Assembly (NCBI GenBank): GCA_900012615.1
Contig: LT009756.1
Span: 200,015 to 264,014 of the forward strand
From: Agrobacterium genomosp. 13 str. CFBP 6927
GTDB taxonomy: Bacteria; Pseudomonadota; Alphaproteobacteria; Rhizobiales; Rhizobiaceae
Reading direction: 5' to 3'
DNA length: 64,000 nucleotides
Shown piece after piece: positions 35,823 through 44,966 of this stretch; position 1 is the first letter of the stretch; every line of letters starts with the position of its first letter. The translations under genes were made by a program, and so were the position numbers. The notes beneath the pieces were generated by a model. It had not been told where the DNA came from, made no database searches, and worked only from the letters and a program-made list of their open reading frames with translations.

Positions 35823-36180
35823 CGGGCGAAACAACAAAAGACGCGAGGCCGAGCGACGCGGCCACGCCGCGGAATATTGGGCCGCGCTTTATCTGCTGTT
35901 GAGAGGCTATCGTATCCTCGCCATTCGATACCGCACCCGACTTGGGGAAATCGATCTAATTGCCCGCAAGAAGGATGTCGTCGCCATCGTCGAGGTCAAG
36001 GCGCGATCATCCGCCGAAGGCGCGGTCGACGCCGTCGGCTGGCGTTCGCAGCAACGCATCCGCGCGGCGGCCGATCTCTGGCTGTCCCGGCGCAGGGATG
36101 CAGGGCGATTTTCGCTGCGTTTCGATATCGTCGCCGTTCTGCCGCGACGCCTGCCGCAGCATTTCATCGATGCATTTTGA
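35812..36180 (+). CDS. yraN: YraN/UPF0102-family endonuclease-like protein
   Basis: 122 residues: [61 protein letters not shown], the UPF0102 signature. The GEIDLIA...VEVKAR segment matches the D-ExK motif of the PD-(D/E)xK nuclease fold. Function is not established. It overlaps rsmI; in many alphaproteobacteria rsmI, yraN and gshB are adjacent, while here gshB is 6 kb downstream. Confidence 0.92.
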   Translation: MAADGRNNKRREAERRGHAAEYWAALYLLLRGYRILAIRYRTRLGEIDLIARKKDVVAIVEVKARSSAEGAVDAVGWRSQQRIRAAADLWLSRRRDAGRFSLRFDIVAVLPRRLPQHFIDAF

Positions 36181-36192
36181 AGGGGAGGGACA

Positions 36193-36756
36193 ATGATGCC
36201 GACCGAGCGGGAAAAAATGGCCGCGGGCGAATGGTACAGCTGCATGGACGCCGAACTGGATGTGTTGCGTTCCCGCGCCCGGCGCGCGGTTCACCAGCAT
36301 AATACCATGCCGCCGGATGAGCGCGGAGCCATGGCGCCATTGCTGGGGGCGCTTTTCGCCGCCAGCGGGGAAGGGGTATTTATTGAAGCGCCGTTTCATT
36401 GTGCCTACGGCTTCAACATCACCCTTGGTAAAAACGTCTACCTCAATACCGGCTGCACGATCCTGGATTCGGCAAAGGTGACGATAGGCGATGGCTCGAT
36501 GCTGGGACCCGCCGTGCAGATCTATTGCGCCGAGCACCATCTGGACCCGGTTCCGCGTTCGCAGGGCATTGAAATCGCAAAGCCGGTGACGATCGGCCGT
36601 GATGTCTGGATCGGCGGCGGAGCGATCCTTCTTGCGGGCGTCACCATCGGCGACGGCGCAATCGTCGGTGCCGGTTCGGTGGTAACCAGGGATGTGCTGC
36701 CGGGCACGACCGTGGTGGGAAATCCGGCCCGTCCGATAAAGCGCAGGGACCCGTGA
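36193..36756 (+). CDS. Maltose/galactoside-type O-acetyltransferase (LacA/Maa family)
   Basis: 187 residues from ATG 36193, which has GGGGAGGGA upstream. An N-terminal Maa-type segment ([30 protein letters not shown]) precedes a left-handed beta-helix of hexapeptide repeats ([39 protein letters not shown]). The catalytic His is in [10 protein letters not shown]. It transfers an acetyl group from acetyl-CoA to a sugar hydroxyl; the acceptor is unknown. It lies between yraN and the ugp operon. Confidence 0.92.
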   Translation: MMPTEREKMAAGEWYSCMDAELDVLRSRARRAVHQHNTMPPDERGAMAPLLGALFAASGEGVFIEAPFHCAYGFNITLGKNVYLNTGCTILDSAKVTIGDGSMLGPAVQIYCAEHHLDPVPRSQGIEIAKPVTIGRDVWIGGGAILLAGVTIGDGAIVGAGSVVTRDVLPGTTVVGNPARPIKRRDP

Positions 36757-36795
36757 GGCACGCGTTTTTGAGGGAGCGGCCTCCATTCGCAGGCG

Positions 36796-36824
36796 CTGTA
36801 ACAAATCTGACATCAAACTGTTAA
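36796..36824 (+). promoter_or_regulatory. Pho box: three heptamers at 11-base spacing upstream of ugpB
   Basis: CTGTAAC (36796), CTGACAT (36807) and CTGTTAA (36818) repeat exactly every 11 bases, the architecture of PhoB-binding sites (CTGTCAT, 4-base spacer, CTGTCAT). They end 64 bases before the ugpB start. The ugp genes are phosphate-starvation induced through PhoB in E. coli and rhizobia, which fits. Confidence 0.85.
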
Positions 36825-36888
36825 AGAGGCGTCATGGAACGTCTCTATTCGCATCCTCACCCCACTAACTGGCGGAGAGGACAAAATT

Positions 36889-38187
36889 ATGTTGAAGAAG
36901 ATTTCCATGGCCGCGGTGGCCGTCAGCATTTCGGCTACATCTTCCATGGCGGCGACCAACATCACCTGGTGGCACGGCATGGGCGGCCGCAACGGCGAAG
37001 TCATCAACGAAGTCGCCCAGAAGTTCAACGAAGCCCAGAAGGAATGCGCGCTGACGCCGGTTTCCAAGGGCTCCTACGAAGAAGCACTGGCAAGCGGCAT
37101 CGCCGCCTTCCGTTCGGGCGAACAGCCGAACATTCTCCAGGTTTTCGATGCTGGCGCTGCCACCATCATCAACGCCAAGGGCGCTGTCATTCCCGCGGAA
37201 GACCTCATCAACAAGGCCGGCTACAAGTTCGACCGTGACGCCTTCATCAACGGCGTGCGTTATTTCTACGCTGCTGCTGACGGCAAGTTCGTCGGCATGC
37301 CGTTCAACTCTTCCGCGCCGATCATGTATGTCAACGACGAAGCCCTGAAAAAGGCCGGCGTCGAAGCTCCGAAGACCTGGGAAGACTTTGAAAAGGTCGC
37401 TCCGAAGCTGAAGGAAGCCGGTTACATCCCGCTCGTCCAGTCGCAGCTGACCTGGCAGTTCACGGAGAACTTCTTCTCCCGCAACAATATCCAGTTCGCA
37501 ACCAACAATAACGGTTACGACAGCGTTGCCGACACCAAGCTCAAGGTCACCGACCCGAACCTCGTCATGATGTTCGACAAGCTGAAGGACTGGAAGGACA
37601 AGGGCCTGTTCGCTTATTACGGCGCTGGCTGGAACGACAACCAGAAGCCCTTCGAAGAAGGCAAGGTTGCTTTCTGGATCGGTTCTTCGGGTTCGTTCGG
37701 CGGCCTGCAGAAGACGGCGACCATGCCGTTCTCGGCAACCTTCCTTCCCTACTGGGGCTCCATCAAGGGTGCCGGCACCAACTCCTTCATCGGCGGTGCA
37801 GCCCTCTTTGCAATGTCGGGCAAGTCCGAAGCCGAAAACAAGTGCGTGGCTGACTTCTTCCAGTTCCTGACCTCGCCGGAAATCCAGGTCTTCTACCACA
37901 AGGCTACCGGTTACGTCGCCATCACCAAGGCTGCTTACGAAAAGGCCAAGGCTGAAGGTTTCTACAAGGAAAAGCCGATTGCCGAAGTTGGTATCCAGCA
38001 GCTGTCGCTGCCGGGCGGCGAATGGTCCAAGGGTTACCGTCTCGGTTTCTACCCGCAGATCCGCGCCATCATGGAACGTGAATACAACCGCATCTTCTCC
38101 GGCGAAGTCACGCCGAAGGACGCCTTCGACATCATCGAGAAGGAAGGCAATGACCTTCTGGCCCGTTTCGCCAAGACGGCCGGCTGA
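36889..38187 (+). CDS. ugpB: sn-Glycerol-3-phosphate ABC transporter, periplasmic binding protein
   Basis: 432 residues with signal peptide MLKKISMAAVAVSISATSSMA. The mature part starts TNITWWHGMGGRNGEVINEVAQKFNEAQKE and has the solute-binding-protein signatures KPFEEGKVAFWIGSSGSFGG and AALFAMSGKSEAENKCVADFFQFL, matching UgpB. It captures glycerol-3-phosphate or its diesters in the periplasm for the UgpAE permease. It is the first gene behind a three-unit Pho box and is followed by a strong intercistronic hairpin. Confidence 0.94.
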   Translation: MLKKISMAAVAVSISATSSMAATNITWWHGMGGRNGEVINEVAQKFNEAQKECALTPVSKGSYEEALASGIAAFRSGEQPNILQVFDAGAATIINAKGAVIPAEDLINKAGYKFDRDAFINGVRYFYAAADGKFVGMPFNSSAPIMYVNDEALKKAGVEAPKTWEDFEKVAPKLKEAGYIPLVQSQLTWQFTENFFSRNNIQFATNNNGYDSVADTKLKVTDPNLVMMFDKLKDWKDKGLFAYYGAGWNDNQKPFEEGKVAFWIGSSGSFGGLQKTATMPFSATFLPYWGSIKGAGTNSFIGGAALFAMSGKSEAENKCVADFFQFLTSPEIQVFYHKATGYVAITKAAYEKAKAEGFYKEKPIAEVGIQQLSLPGGEWSKGYRLGFYPQIRAIMEREYNRIFSGEVTPKDAFDIIEKEGNDLLARFAKTAG

Positions 38188-38216
38188 TCGATCTTTTCGA
38201 AACCAATGATCGTTGT

Positions 38217-38247
38217 CGAGCCTCCTTTCCAACGGAAGGGAGGCTCG
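38217..38247 (+). promoter_or_regulatory. Intercistronic hairpin between ugpB and ugpA
   Basis: CGAGCCTCCTTTCC pairs with GGAAGGGAGGCTCG (one G-T pair) around AAC. It sits 29 bases after the ugpB stop and 23 before the ugpA GTG. Such structures usually protect the upstream binding-protein mRNA. Its CCTCCTT arm is also complementary to the ugpA ribosome site AAGGAGG at 38257-38263. Confidence 0.7.
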
Positions 38248-38270
38248 CTTCTGGATAAGGAGGCGCAAGC

Positions 38271-39245
38271 GTGGCCTATACATCGTCTCAACCGCGTCTG
38301 GCCCGGTTTTTGTCCGGCCGGTCCGCAAAGGCTGGAAAACCCGTCAGCGCCGCCGAAGCCGGCATGAAGCGCGTACAGTTCTCCTCGTCCTTCGTGCCCT
38401 ATCTGTTTCTGGCGCCGCAACTGGCGGTGATTTTCATCTTCTTTTACTGGCCTTCCGTTCAGGCCGTGCATTCATCGTTCTATATTGAAGACCCCTTCGG
38501 CTTCGGCGCCTCTTTTGTCGGGTTTGCCAATTATTCGGACGCGATATTCAATCCGGAATATCTCAGCATCGCCAAGTTCACGGTCATCTTCACCGTGCTG
38601 GTGACCTTCTTCTCGCTGGCGCTTGGCCTGCTGCTAGCCGTCAAGGCCGATGCCGTCATTCGCGGCAGTTCGACCTACAAGACGGTGCTTATTTCCGTCT
38701 ATGCCATTGCGCCGCCGGTCGCGGGCCTCATCGGCATGATGTTCTTCGACCAGCATATCGGGCCTTTCGTCAAGATGGCCGCGATGCTCGGTTGGGACAT
38801 GAAGGTCGGGCTCAATTATTTCGATACGGCTTTCGCCATGGTGGTCGTCGCTGTCTGGAAGCAGATTCCTTACAATTTCATCTTTTTCCTGTCCGGCTTG
38901 CAGGGTGTCTCCGTCGCCGTGCGTGAGGCTGCCGCCATCGACTGCCGCTCGGGTTTTCGCCGGTTCTGGACGGTCATCATGCCGTTGCTGGCACCCACCG
39001 CCTTCTTCCTGCTCATCATCAACATCACCTATTCCCTGTTCGATACGTTCGGTGTCATCGACGTGATGGTGAAGGACAAGGCGGCCAACAACCCGATCAC
39101 CCTGGTCTACAAGGTGTTTCTCGACGGTTTCCGCGGCAATGACATCGGCGGCTCCTCGGCCCAGTCCGTCATCCTGATGCTGGTCGTTTTCGTCCTCACC
39201 ATCATCCAGTTCCGCTTCATCGAGAAGCGCATCCACTACAATTGA
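38271..39245 (+). CDS. ugpA: sn-Glycerol-3-phosphate ABC transporter permease
   Basis: 324 residues from GTG 38271, which has a perfect AAGGAGG seven bases upstream. About 30 residues of polar sequence precede the first helix (FVPYLFLAPQLAVIFIFFYWPSVQ); an internal ATG at 38364 would give a protein nearer E. coli UgpA length, but it lacks a ribosome site. The permease EAA loop reads VAVREAAAIDCRSGFRRFWTVIMPLLAPT. UgpA pairs with UgpE to form the membrane channel for glycerol-3-phosphate import. Confidence 0.94.
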   Translation: MAYTSSQPRLARFLSGRSAKAGKPVSAAEAGMKRVQFSSSFVPYLFLAPQLAVIFIFFYWPSVQAVHSSFYIEDPFGFGASFVGFANYSDAIFNPEYLSIAKFTVIFTVLVTFFSLALGLLLAVKADAVIRGSSTYKTVLISVYAIAPPVAGLIGMMFFDQHIGPFVKMAAMLGWDMKVGLNYFDTAFAMVVVAVWKQIPYNFIFFLSGLQGVSVAVREAAAIDCRSGFRRFWTVIMPLLAPTAFFLLIINITYSLFDTFGVIDVMVKDKAANNPITLVYKVFLDGFRGNDIGGSSAQSVILMLVVFVLTIIQFRFIEKRIHYN

Positions 39246-39256
39246 GGGAAAAGACG

Positions 39257-40099
39257 ATGTACAAGACAAAACCCCTCGATCACCTGGTGCTGATCATCGG
39301 CGCGCTGTTCCTGATCTTGCCGGTCGTCGTGGCCTTCATGACTTCCACCCATACAGCGGCGGAAATTCACCGCAGCGGCCTGACGCTGGTTCCCGGTGAT
39401 AATTTCATCGAGACCTATGAAAAGGTCCTGACGCAGAAGGGTGGCTTCACCGGGCAGATCACCGGCATCAACATGGTGATCAACTCGCTCATCCTCGGCA
39501 TCGGTTTTGCCGTCGGCAAGATTATCCTGTCGATGACGGCGGCCTATGCGATCGTCTATTTCCGCTTCCGTTTTGCAACGCTTGCCTTCTGGATCATTTT
39601 CACCACGCTGCTTCTGCCGCTCGAGGTGCGCATCATGCCGTCCTACGAGGTGATGAGCAAACTCGGGCTCCTGAACTCCTATACCGGGTTGATCGTGCCG
39701 CTTCTGGCGTCTGCGACAGGCACCTTTTATTTCCGGCAATTCTTCAAATCCATTCCGGAGGAACTGCTGGAAGCCGCCCGCATCGATGGTGCCGGTCCGG
39801 TCAAGTTCTTCATCGATGTCATCATTCCGCTTTCCCGTACCATGATGGCGGCGATCTTCATCATCATGTTCGTTTATGGCTGGAACCAGTATCTCTGGCC
39901 CATGCTGATGACGACGGATGAGAGTTTCTTCACCCTGATGCGCGGCATCAAGTCGATCCTGCAGGTCTGGGTCGGTTCGCAAATTCCCGATTATAACGAA
40001 GCTTTCGCGCTTGCCGTCCTGGCCATGCTGCCGCCTGTGCTGATCGTCGTGATCTTCCAGCGCTGGTTCATCAAGGGCCTCACCGAGAGCGATAAATAA
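39257..40099 (+). CDS. ugpE: sn-Glycerol-3-phosphate ABC transporter permease
   Basis: 280 residues from ATG 39257, with GAGGGAAAAG upstream and 11 bases after ugpA; a TTG in the ugpA stop region is open but not favoured. Six hydrophobic segments and the EAA loop [33 protein letters not shown] define it as a MalG/UgpE-type permease. It partners with UgpA and the ATPase UgpC. It is 10 bases upstream of ugpC. Confidence 0.94.
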   Translation: MYKTKPLDHLVLIIGALFLILPVVVAFMTSTHTAAEIHRSGLTLVPGDNFIETYEKVLTQKGGFTGQITGINMVINSLILGIGFAVGKIILSMTAAYAIVYFRFRFATLAFWIIFTTLLLPLEVRIMPSYEVMSKLGLLNSYTGLIVPLLASATGTFYFRQFFKSIPEELLEAARIDGAGPVKFFIDVIIPLSRTMMAAIFIIMFVYGWNQYLWPMLMTTDESFFTLMRGIKSILQVWVGSQIPDYNEAFALAVLAMLPPVLIVVIFQRWFIKGLTESDK

Positions 40100-40109
40100 G
40101 GAGACCGAA

Positions 40110-41210
40110 ATGGCCGCGATAGAAATCAGTCAGGTCTGCAAGGATTATCATGGCGGCGTACGCGCCGTACATCACGTCGATATCGACATCAGGGACGGTG
40201 AGTTCATCGTTCTGGTCGGCCCCTCCGGCTGCGGCAAGTCCACGCTTCTGCGCATGGTGGCCGGCCTTGAGGATATCTCCGAAGGCACGGTCAAGATCGG
40301 TGACCGCTTGGTCAACCAGGTCGATCCGGCCGACCGGGATATCGCCATGGTGTTTCAGAACTATGCGCTTTACCCGCATATGTCGGTGCGGCAGAACCTG
40401 GAATACGGCTTGAAGAACCGCAAGACGCCGAAGGCGGAGATTGATGCGCGTGTTGCTGAGGCCGCCCGCATGCTGCAGCTCGAACCTTATCTTGACCGCA
40501 AGCCGCGTGCTCTTTCCGGCGGTCAGCGGCAGCGAGTCGCCATGGGTCGCGCCATTGTGCGCAAACCGGCGGCCTTCCTGTTCGATGAGCCTTTGTCCAA
40601 CCTTGACGCCAAGCTGCGTGTTTCGATGCGCGGCGAGATCAAGCGCCTGCAGAAGCGCCTTGGCACAACCTCCATCTATGTCACCCATGACCAGCTGGAA
40701 GCCATGACCCTGGCCGATCGTCTGGTGGTGCTGAATGGTGGCCGCATCGAGCAGATCGGCGCGCCGCTCGAGGTTTATCACACCCCGGCTTCCACCTTCG
40801 TCGCGAGCTTCATCGGCTCTCCCGCCATGAACCTCCTGAACGGCGAGTTGCACGGGGATGGCCTTGCCATCGGGCCGTCGCTGGTCTCGCTTGGCGGTTT
40901 CGCGCCGACCTCCGGTCCGGTCACGGTCGGTATGCGGGCGGAAGATTTCCGTCTGGCGGCGGAAGGCGAGCAGGGTTTCGTGCTGCGCGTCGATTATATC
41001 GAGGAGCTCGGCTCCCAGCGTCTCATCCACGGTATGATCGGCGATCAGAACCTCACAGTGGCGTTTTCGCCCGAGGTTGAGGTTCCGGCTACCCTGTCGG
41101 TTGCCATATCCCCGGACAAGCTGCACTTCTTCTCCAGCGAAACCGGCAAGCGGATTTCCGGCAAGGCGGAGCAAGCTGTGGTGCAGCCGTCTGAACTGGC
41201 AACGGCCTGA
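40110..41210 (+). CDS. ugpC: sn-Glycerol-3-phosphate ABC transporter ATP-binding protein
   Basis: 366 residues. Walker A is [17 protein letters not shown], the ABC signature [17 protein letters not shown], Walker [19 protein letters not shown], and the switch His is in [14 protein letters not shown]. The C-terminal TOBE-type regulatory domain (residues about 240-366) is characteristic of MalK/UgpC. It powers transport through UgpAE and completes the operon ugpBAEC, which probably ends at the hairpin 41224-41254. Confidence 0.95.
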   Translation: MAAIEISQVCKDYHGGVRAVHHVDIDIRDGEFIVLVGPSGCGKSTLLRMVAGLEDISEGTVKIGDRLVNQVDPADRDIAMVFQNYALYPHMSVRQNLEYGLKNRKTPKAEIDARVAEAARMLQLEPYLDRKPRALSGGQRQRVAMGRAIVRKPAAFLFDEPLSNLDAKLRVSMRGEIKRLQKRLGTTSIYVTHDQLEAMTLADRLVVLNGGRIEQIGAPLEVYHTPASTFVASFIGSPAMNLLNGELHGDGLAIGPSLVSLGGFAPTSGPVTVGMRAEDFRLAAEGEQGFVLRVDYIEELGSQRLIHGMIGDQNLTVAFSPEVEVPATLSVAISPDKLHFFSSETGKRISGKAEQAVVQPSELATA

Positions 41211-41223
41211 CTATATCGGGAGA

Positions 41224-41254
41224 AATCGGCGCGATGGCTAAAATTGCGCCGATT
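41224..41254 (+). terminator. Hairpin after ugpC
   Basis: Nine-base perfect stem AATCGGCGC/GCGCCGATT with a 13-base loop, 14 bases past the ugpC stop. No T-tract follows, so it may be a weak terminator or a 3'-end stabiliser. Confidence 0.5.
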
Positions 41255-41320
41255 GTCAAAACCGGTTTGTTACGATCCCGGTGATAGAAGACCTCCAATA
41301 TCTCACGGGGGTTTTCTGGC

Positions 41321-41833
41321 ATGTCTTTCAAAATGATGTTCGCGACAGCGGCAACCATGGCGATCCGCTCGGTGCCGATATTGCCGGCCTCTTTGCGCCG
41401 GGCAAAAGACGAAAGTGTCGTCAGCGCATCGTGCACGGATTTGCGGCTTCAGCCGGCCCCCATCAACCCTGACTGGATTATTTCCGGTAATCCCCAGGCG
41501 CGCGCGGCGGATCACTCCAGAAGCGGCGACCGCGCCTCCAGTACCGCCATGTGGGATTGCACGGCGGGTGAATTCCGCTGGTTCTTCGGCTGGGACGAGA
41601 CCGTCTATATTCTCGAAGGCGAGGTGCATGTGACCGCCGAAGACGGCTCGGTCAGCATCCTGCGGGTTGGCGATGTCGCATATTTCCGTGCGGGGACCTG
41701 GGCCACCTGGCGGGTGGATGAATATGTCCGCAAGGTCGCTTTCATGCGCCGCCCATTTCCCACGGCATTGGCTCTGGCTTACCGGGTCAAGAACAAGCTG
41801 TTTGCCGGTCGCTCCTACAAGCTCGCGGCCTGA
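41321..41833 (+). CDS. Cupin-domain protein (DUF861/cupin_3-like)
   Basis: 170 residues. The cupin core is WDCTAGEFRWFFGWDETVYILEGEVHVTAEDGSVSILRVGDVAYFRAGTWATWRV, with Glu/His candidates for a metal site. A polar N-terminal extension and a short C-terminal tail (LAYRVKNKLFAGRSYKLAA) surround it. Function unknown. It follows the ugp operon by 110 bases and is bounded by a strong terminator downstream, so it may be independently transcribed. Confidence 0.85.
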   Translation: MSFKMMFATAATMAIRSVPILPASLRRAKDESVVSASCTDLRLQPAPINPDWIISGNPQARAADHSRSGDRASSTAMWDCTAGEFRWFFGWDETVYILEGEVHVTAEDGSVSILRVGDVAYFRAGTWATWRVDEYVRKVAFMRRPFPTALALAYRVKNKLFAGRSYKLAA

Positions 41834-41841
41834 AACGATAA

Positions 41842-41893
41842 AACCTTCCGGCCGACGAGCCTGCCGGGCTCCGTCGGCCGAATTGTGAAGGTT
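41842..41893 (+). terminator. Nested hairpin after the cupin gene
   Basis: Outer arms AACCTTC/GAAGGTT (41842-41848, 41887-41893) and inner arms CGGCCGACG/CGTCGGCCG (41849-41857, 41872-41880) form a long stem just past the stop. It ends the cupin transcript. Confidence 0.7.
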
Positions 41894-42075
41894 CAATAAA
41901 ACTCACAAAAAGCACCCCTCGCAGCAGTTGCGTTTGAATGGTCGCTGCCCTACATCTTCAGGGTTTTCTGAAGCATTTCCGGGTCACTTCCGGTCCTGCC
42001 GGGAATCGGGAAAAGACGAGGCAATGGGCACGGTGGACCGGCAAAGCGTCCGCATGCTGCAAGAGGAACATGCGC

Positions 42076-43035
42076 ATGGCGAAGATCAAAAACGTCGCGA
42101 TCCAGATGGATCATGTCTCCGGCATCAACATCGCCGGTGACTCCACCTTCGCCATGAGCCTTGAGGCGCAGGCACGCGGATACCGGCTGTTCCACTACAC
42201 GCCTGACCGTCTCTCCATGCGCGACGGCAAGATTTACGCCACCGTCGAACAGATGGAGCTGCGCGACATCAAGGGGGACCATTTCTCGCTTTCCGCGCCG
42301 GAGCGTGTCGATCTCTCGACCATGGATGTCATCCATCTGCGTCAGGATCCGCCATTCGACATGGCCTACATCACCTCGACCCACCTGCTGGAACGCATTC
42401 ATCCGAAAACGCTGGTGGTCAACGATCCCGCTTGGGTCCGCAACTCGCCGGAAAAGATTTTCGTCACCGAATTCGCCGATCTGATGCCGAAAACGCTGAT
42501 CACCAAGGACGTCGCCGAGATCGCCAGATTCCGCAATGAAATGGGCGATATCATCCTCAAGCCCCTTTACGGCAATGGTGGTGCCGGCGTCTTCCATTCG
42601 GCACGCGATGACCGCAATTTCTCCTCGCTGCTGGAAATGTTCGGCCAGATGTTCCGCGAGCCTTACATCGCCCAGCAATATCTTCCCGATGTTCGCAAGG
42701 GCGACAAGCGTATCCTGCTGGTGGATGGCGAGCCGGTTGGCGCAATCAACCGCGTGCCGGCGGAAAATGATGCCCGCTCCAACATGCATGCCGGCGGCCG
42801 CCCGGAACCGACGGAACTGACAGCGCGCGAAAAGGAAATCTGCCGCCGCATCGGTCCTGCCCTGCGCGAGCGTGGTTTCCTGTTTGTCGGCATCGATGTG
42901 ATTGGCGATTATATGACGGAAATCAACGTCACCTCGCCGACCGGCATTCGCGAAGTGCAAAAATTCGGCGGTGCCGATGTTGCAAGCCTGTTGTGGGACG
43001 CGATCGAGAAAAAGCGCGAAGCGCAGGATTTCTGA
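42076..43035 (+). CDS. gshB: Glutathione synthetase
   Basis: 319 residues from ATG 42076, with GAGGAA seven bases upstream. The GshB ATP-grasp signatures are present: NAPSWVRN-like [32 protein letters not shown] (nucleotide-binding glycine-rich loop), and [21 protein letters not shown] near the C-terminus. It joins glycine to gamma-glutamylcysteine. A 241-base spacer separates it from the cupin gene; the frame is open further upstream, but without a better start. Confidence 0.96.
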   Translation: MAKIKNVAIQMDHVSGINIAGDSTFAMSLEAQARGYRLFHYTPDRLSMRDGKIYATVEQMELRDIKGDHFSLSAPERVDLSTMDVIHLRQDPPFDMAYITSTHLLERIHPKTLVVNDPAWVRNSPEKIFVTEFADLMPKTLITKDVAEIARFRNEMGDIILKPLYGNGGAGVFHSARDDRNFSSLLEMFGQMFREPYIAQQYLPDVRKGDKRILLVDGEPVGAINRVPAENDARSNMHAGGRPEPTELTAREKEICRRIGPALRERGFLFVGIDVIGDYMTEINVTSPTGIREVQKFGGADVASLLWDAIEKKREAQDF

Positions 43036-43217
43036 GGCGCGCCACCGGCCTCCCTTTGTTCCATGCGTACAACTCGGTGCAACTAAAATACACCGATCGC
43101 GTGAAATTGTTCCTTCGATGTTCTTGTTTTATTCTTTGCTGCATGGCACGTTGCTTATGGGTGGCGCGCCATGGAGCATGAAGCTCTGATGTCGTGGCCG
43201 GTTTGCGGGGGCAGGCC

Positions 43218-44750
43218 ATGGTGGCACGGGTCAATACGGTTGCATTTCAGGGCATAGAGGGTGTGCCGGTCGAGGTGCAGGTCATGGTCGCACCTGGAAG
43301 GGTCGGAATCCAGATCGTTGGCCTGCCGGACAAGGCAGTGGCCGAAAGCCGGGAGCGGGTGCAGGCCGCCCTGCATGCCTCGGGTCTGGCGCTGCCGGCA
43401 AAAAAAGTCACAGTCAATCTGGCCCCTGCCGATTTGCCGAAGGAGGGGTCGCATTTCGATCTTCCCATCGCTTTGGGTCTCATGGCCGCTTTAGGGGCCA
43501 TACCGGCGGAAGCGCTGGCAAAATATGTGGTTCTCGGCGAACTCAATCTCGATGGCACCATCGGTATGGTTTCGGGCGCTCTGCCTGCTGCCATTGGCGC
43601 CAATGCACTTGGCAAGGGACTGATCTGCCCGGCCGAAAGCGGACCGGAGGCAGCCTGGGCCGGAGCCGGTATCGATATTCTCGCCCCGCGCAGCCTCATT
43701 GCGCTCGCCAATCATTTTCGCGGCACCCAGCTCCTGTCGCGCCCGACGCCCGCTATCCGCGCCAATCCCGTCAATCTGCCTGATCTTGCCGATATCAAGG
43801 GGCAGGAGAGCGCGAGACGGGCGCTGGAAGTAGCGGCGGCCGGCGGCCATAATCTGCTCATGGTCGGTCCGCCCGGGTCGGGCAAATCCATGCTCGCGGC
43901 GCGCCTGCCTTCCATCCTGCCACCGCTCGAGGCGGCGGAGTTGCTGGAAGTTTCCATGGTTCATTCCATCGCCGGCCAATTGTCCGGCGGCAAGCTTTCG
44001 GACCGCAGACCGTTTCGCACGCCGCACCATTCCGCCACCATGGCAGCGCTGATTGGCGGAGGATTACGTGCCAAACCGGGCGAGGCCTCGCTTGCCCATC
44101 ACGGCGTTCTTTTTCTCGATGAGTTCCCGGAATTTTCACCACAGGTGCTGGATGCGCTTCGCCAGCCGCTGGAGACGGGCGAATGCATCATTGCGCGGGC
44201 CAATCACCGCGTCAGCTATCCGGCGGAAATCCAGCTCGTCGCGGCAATGAATCCCTGCCGCTGCGGTATGGCGGGAGAGCCGGGTTTCACCTGCGCCCGC
44301 GGCCCGCGTTGTGTGACGGATTATCAGGCCCGCATTTCCGGCCCGCTGCTGGATCGCATCGATATCCGTATCGACGTTCCCGCTGTCTCCGCCGCCGATC
44401 TCATTCGCCCCGTGGCGGCCGAGCCGAGTGCCATGGTGGCCGCCCGTGTCGCCCGGGCGCGCTTTGCGCAGCAGGAACGCTATGCGGCGGCAGGATTTCC
44501 CGCCATTCGCACGAATGCCCGCTGCACGACGACCCTGATAGAAAAATATGCCGAGCCGGATGCGTCCGGGCTGCAATTGCTGCGCGACGCGGCCGAGAGG
44601 CTGAAATTTTCCGCGCGCGGTTATCATCGCATTCTCAAGGTTGCCCGTACCCTGGCCGATCTGGATGGCAAACAGACGGTCGGCCGCATCCATGTCGCCG
44701 AGGCCGTATCCTATCGTATCGCGGGCGAAAGGCTGACGGCGGCGGCCTAG
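43218..44750 (+). CDS. comM: YifB/ComM-family Mg-chelatase-like AAA ATPase
   Basis: 510 residues from ATG 43218. An N-terminal subdomain of the YifB family (VNTVAFQGIEGVPVEVQVMVAPGRVGIQIVGLPDKAVAESRERV) precedes an AAA core with Walker A GPPGSGKSMLAARLP and Walker B GVLFLDEFPEFS, and ends with the Mg-chelatase subunit ChlI C-terminal region including MNPCRCGMAGEPGF. ComM is a hexameric helicase that drives branch migration in natural transformation in other bacteria; its role in this group is less clear. Confidence 0.93.
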   Translation: MVARVNTVAFQGIEGVPVEVQVMVAPGRVGIQIVGLPDKAVAESRERVQAALHASGLALPAKKVTVNLAPADLPKEGSHFDLPIALGLMAALGAIPAEALAKYVVLGELNLDGTIGMVSGALPAAIGANALGKGLICPAESGPEAAWAGAGIDILAPRSLIALANHFRGTQLLSRPTPAIRANPVNLPDLADIKGQESARRALEVAAAGGHNLLMVGPPGSGKSMLAARLPSILPPLEAAELLEVSMVHSIAGQLSGGKLSDRRPFRTPHHSATMAALIGGGLRAKPGEASLAHHGVLFLDEFPEFSPQVLDALRQPLETGECIIARANHRVSYPAEIQLVAAMNPCRCGMAGEPGFTCARGPRCVTDYQARISGPLLDRIDIRIDVPAVSAADLIRPVAAEPSAMVAARVARARFAQQERYAAAGFPAIRTNARCTTTLIEKYAEPDASGLQLLRDAAERLKFSARGYHRILKVARTLADLDGKQTVGRIHVAEAVSYRIAGERLTAAA

Positions 44751-44820
44751 AGCATTTCCGGGGAAAGTGCGAAGCGGTTCTAAGTCCGGAAAATGCGTGA
44801 AAACAAAGAGCTAGAGTAGG
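44749..44820. repeat. Dispersed palindromic intergenic repeat, copy 1
   Basis: Begins at the comM stop with AGAGCATTTCCGG and carries GTGCGAAGCGGTTCTAAGTC, CCGGAAAATGCG, and AAAACAAAGAGCTAGAG. The CATTTCCGG and CCGGAAAATG parts form a dyad. It shares most of its blocks with copy 2 at 48967-49067; such short mobile-looking repeats are common in rhizobial intergenic regions. Confidence 0.7.
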
Positions 44821-44885
44821 GTCGGCGACTCCGTCTAAACAGGATGTGCACTAAAAGGCCGCCCGTCGTGCACCGCCTGAAAATC

Positions 44886-44916
44886 AATGTGCCGCCAGCG
44901 GGGCCAGCGGCACATT
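44886..44916 (-). terminator. Hairpin beyond the cysK stop
   Basis: Ten-base perfect stem AATGTGCCGC/GCGGCACATT with an 11-base loop, about 50 bases past the cysK stop on the minus strand. It lacks a long T-tract and could serve as the cysK terminator. Confidence 0.45.
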
Positions 44917-44966
44917 GGAATATTCGCGAATCTGGCACGCGATCACGCCGCGCCTGAAGGCGTGGC

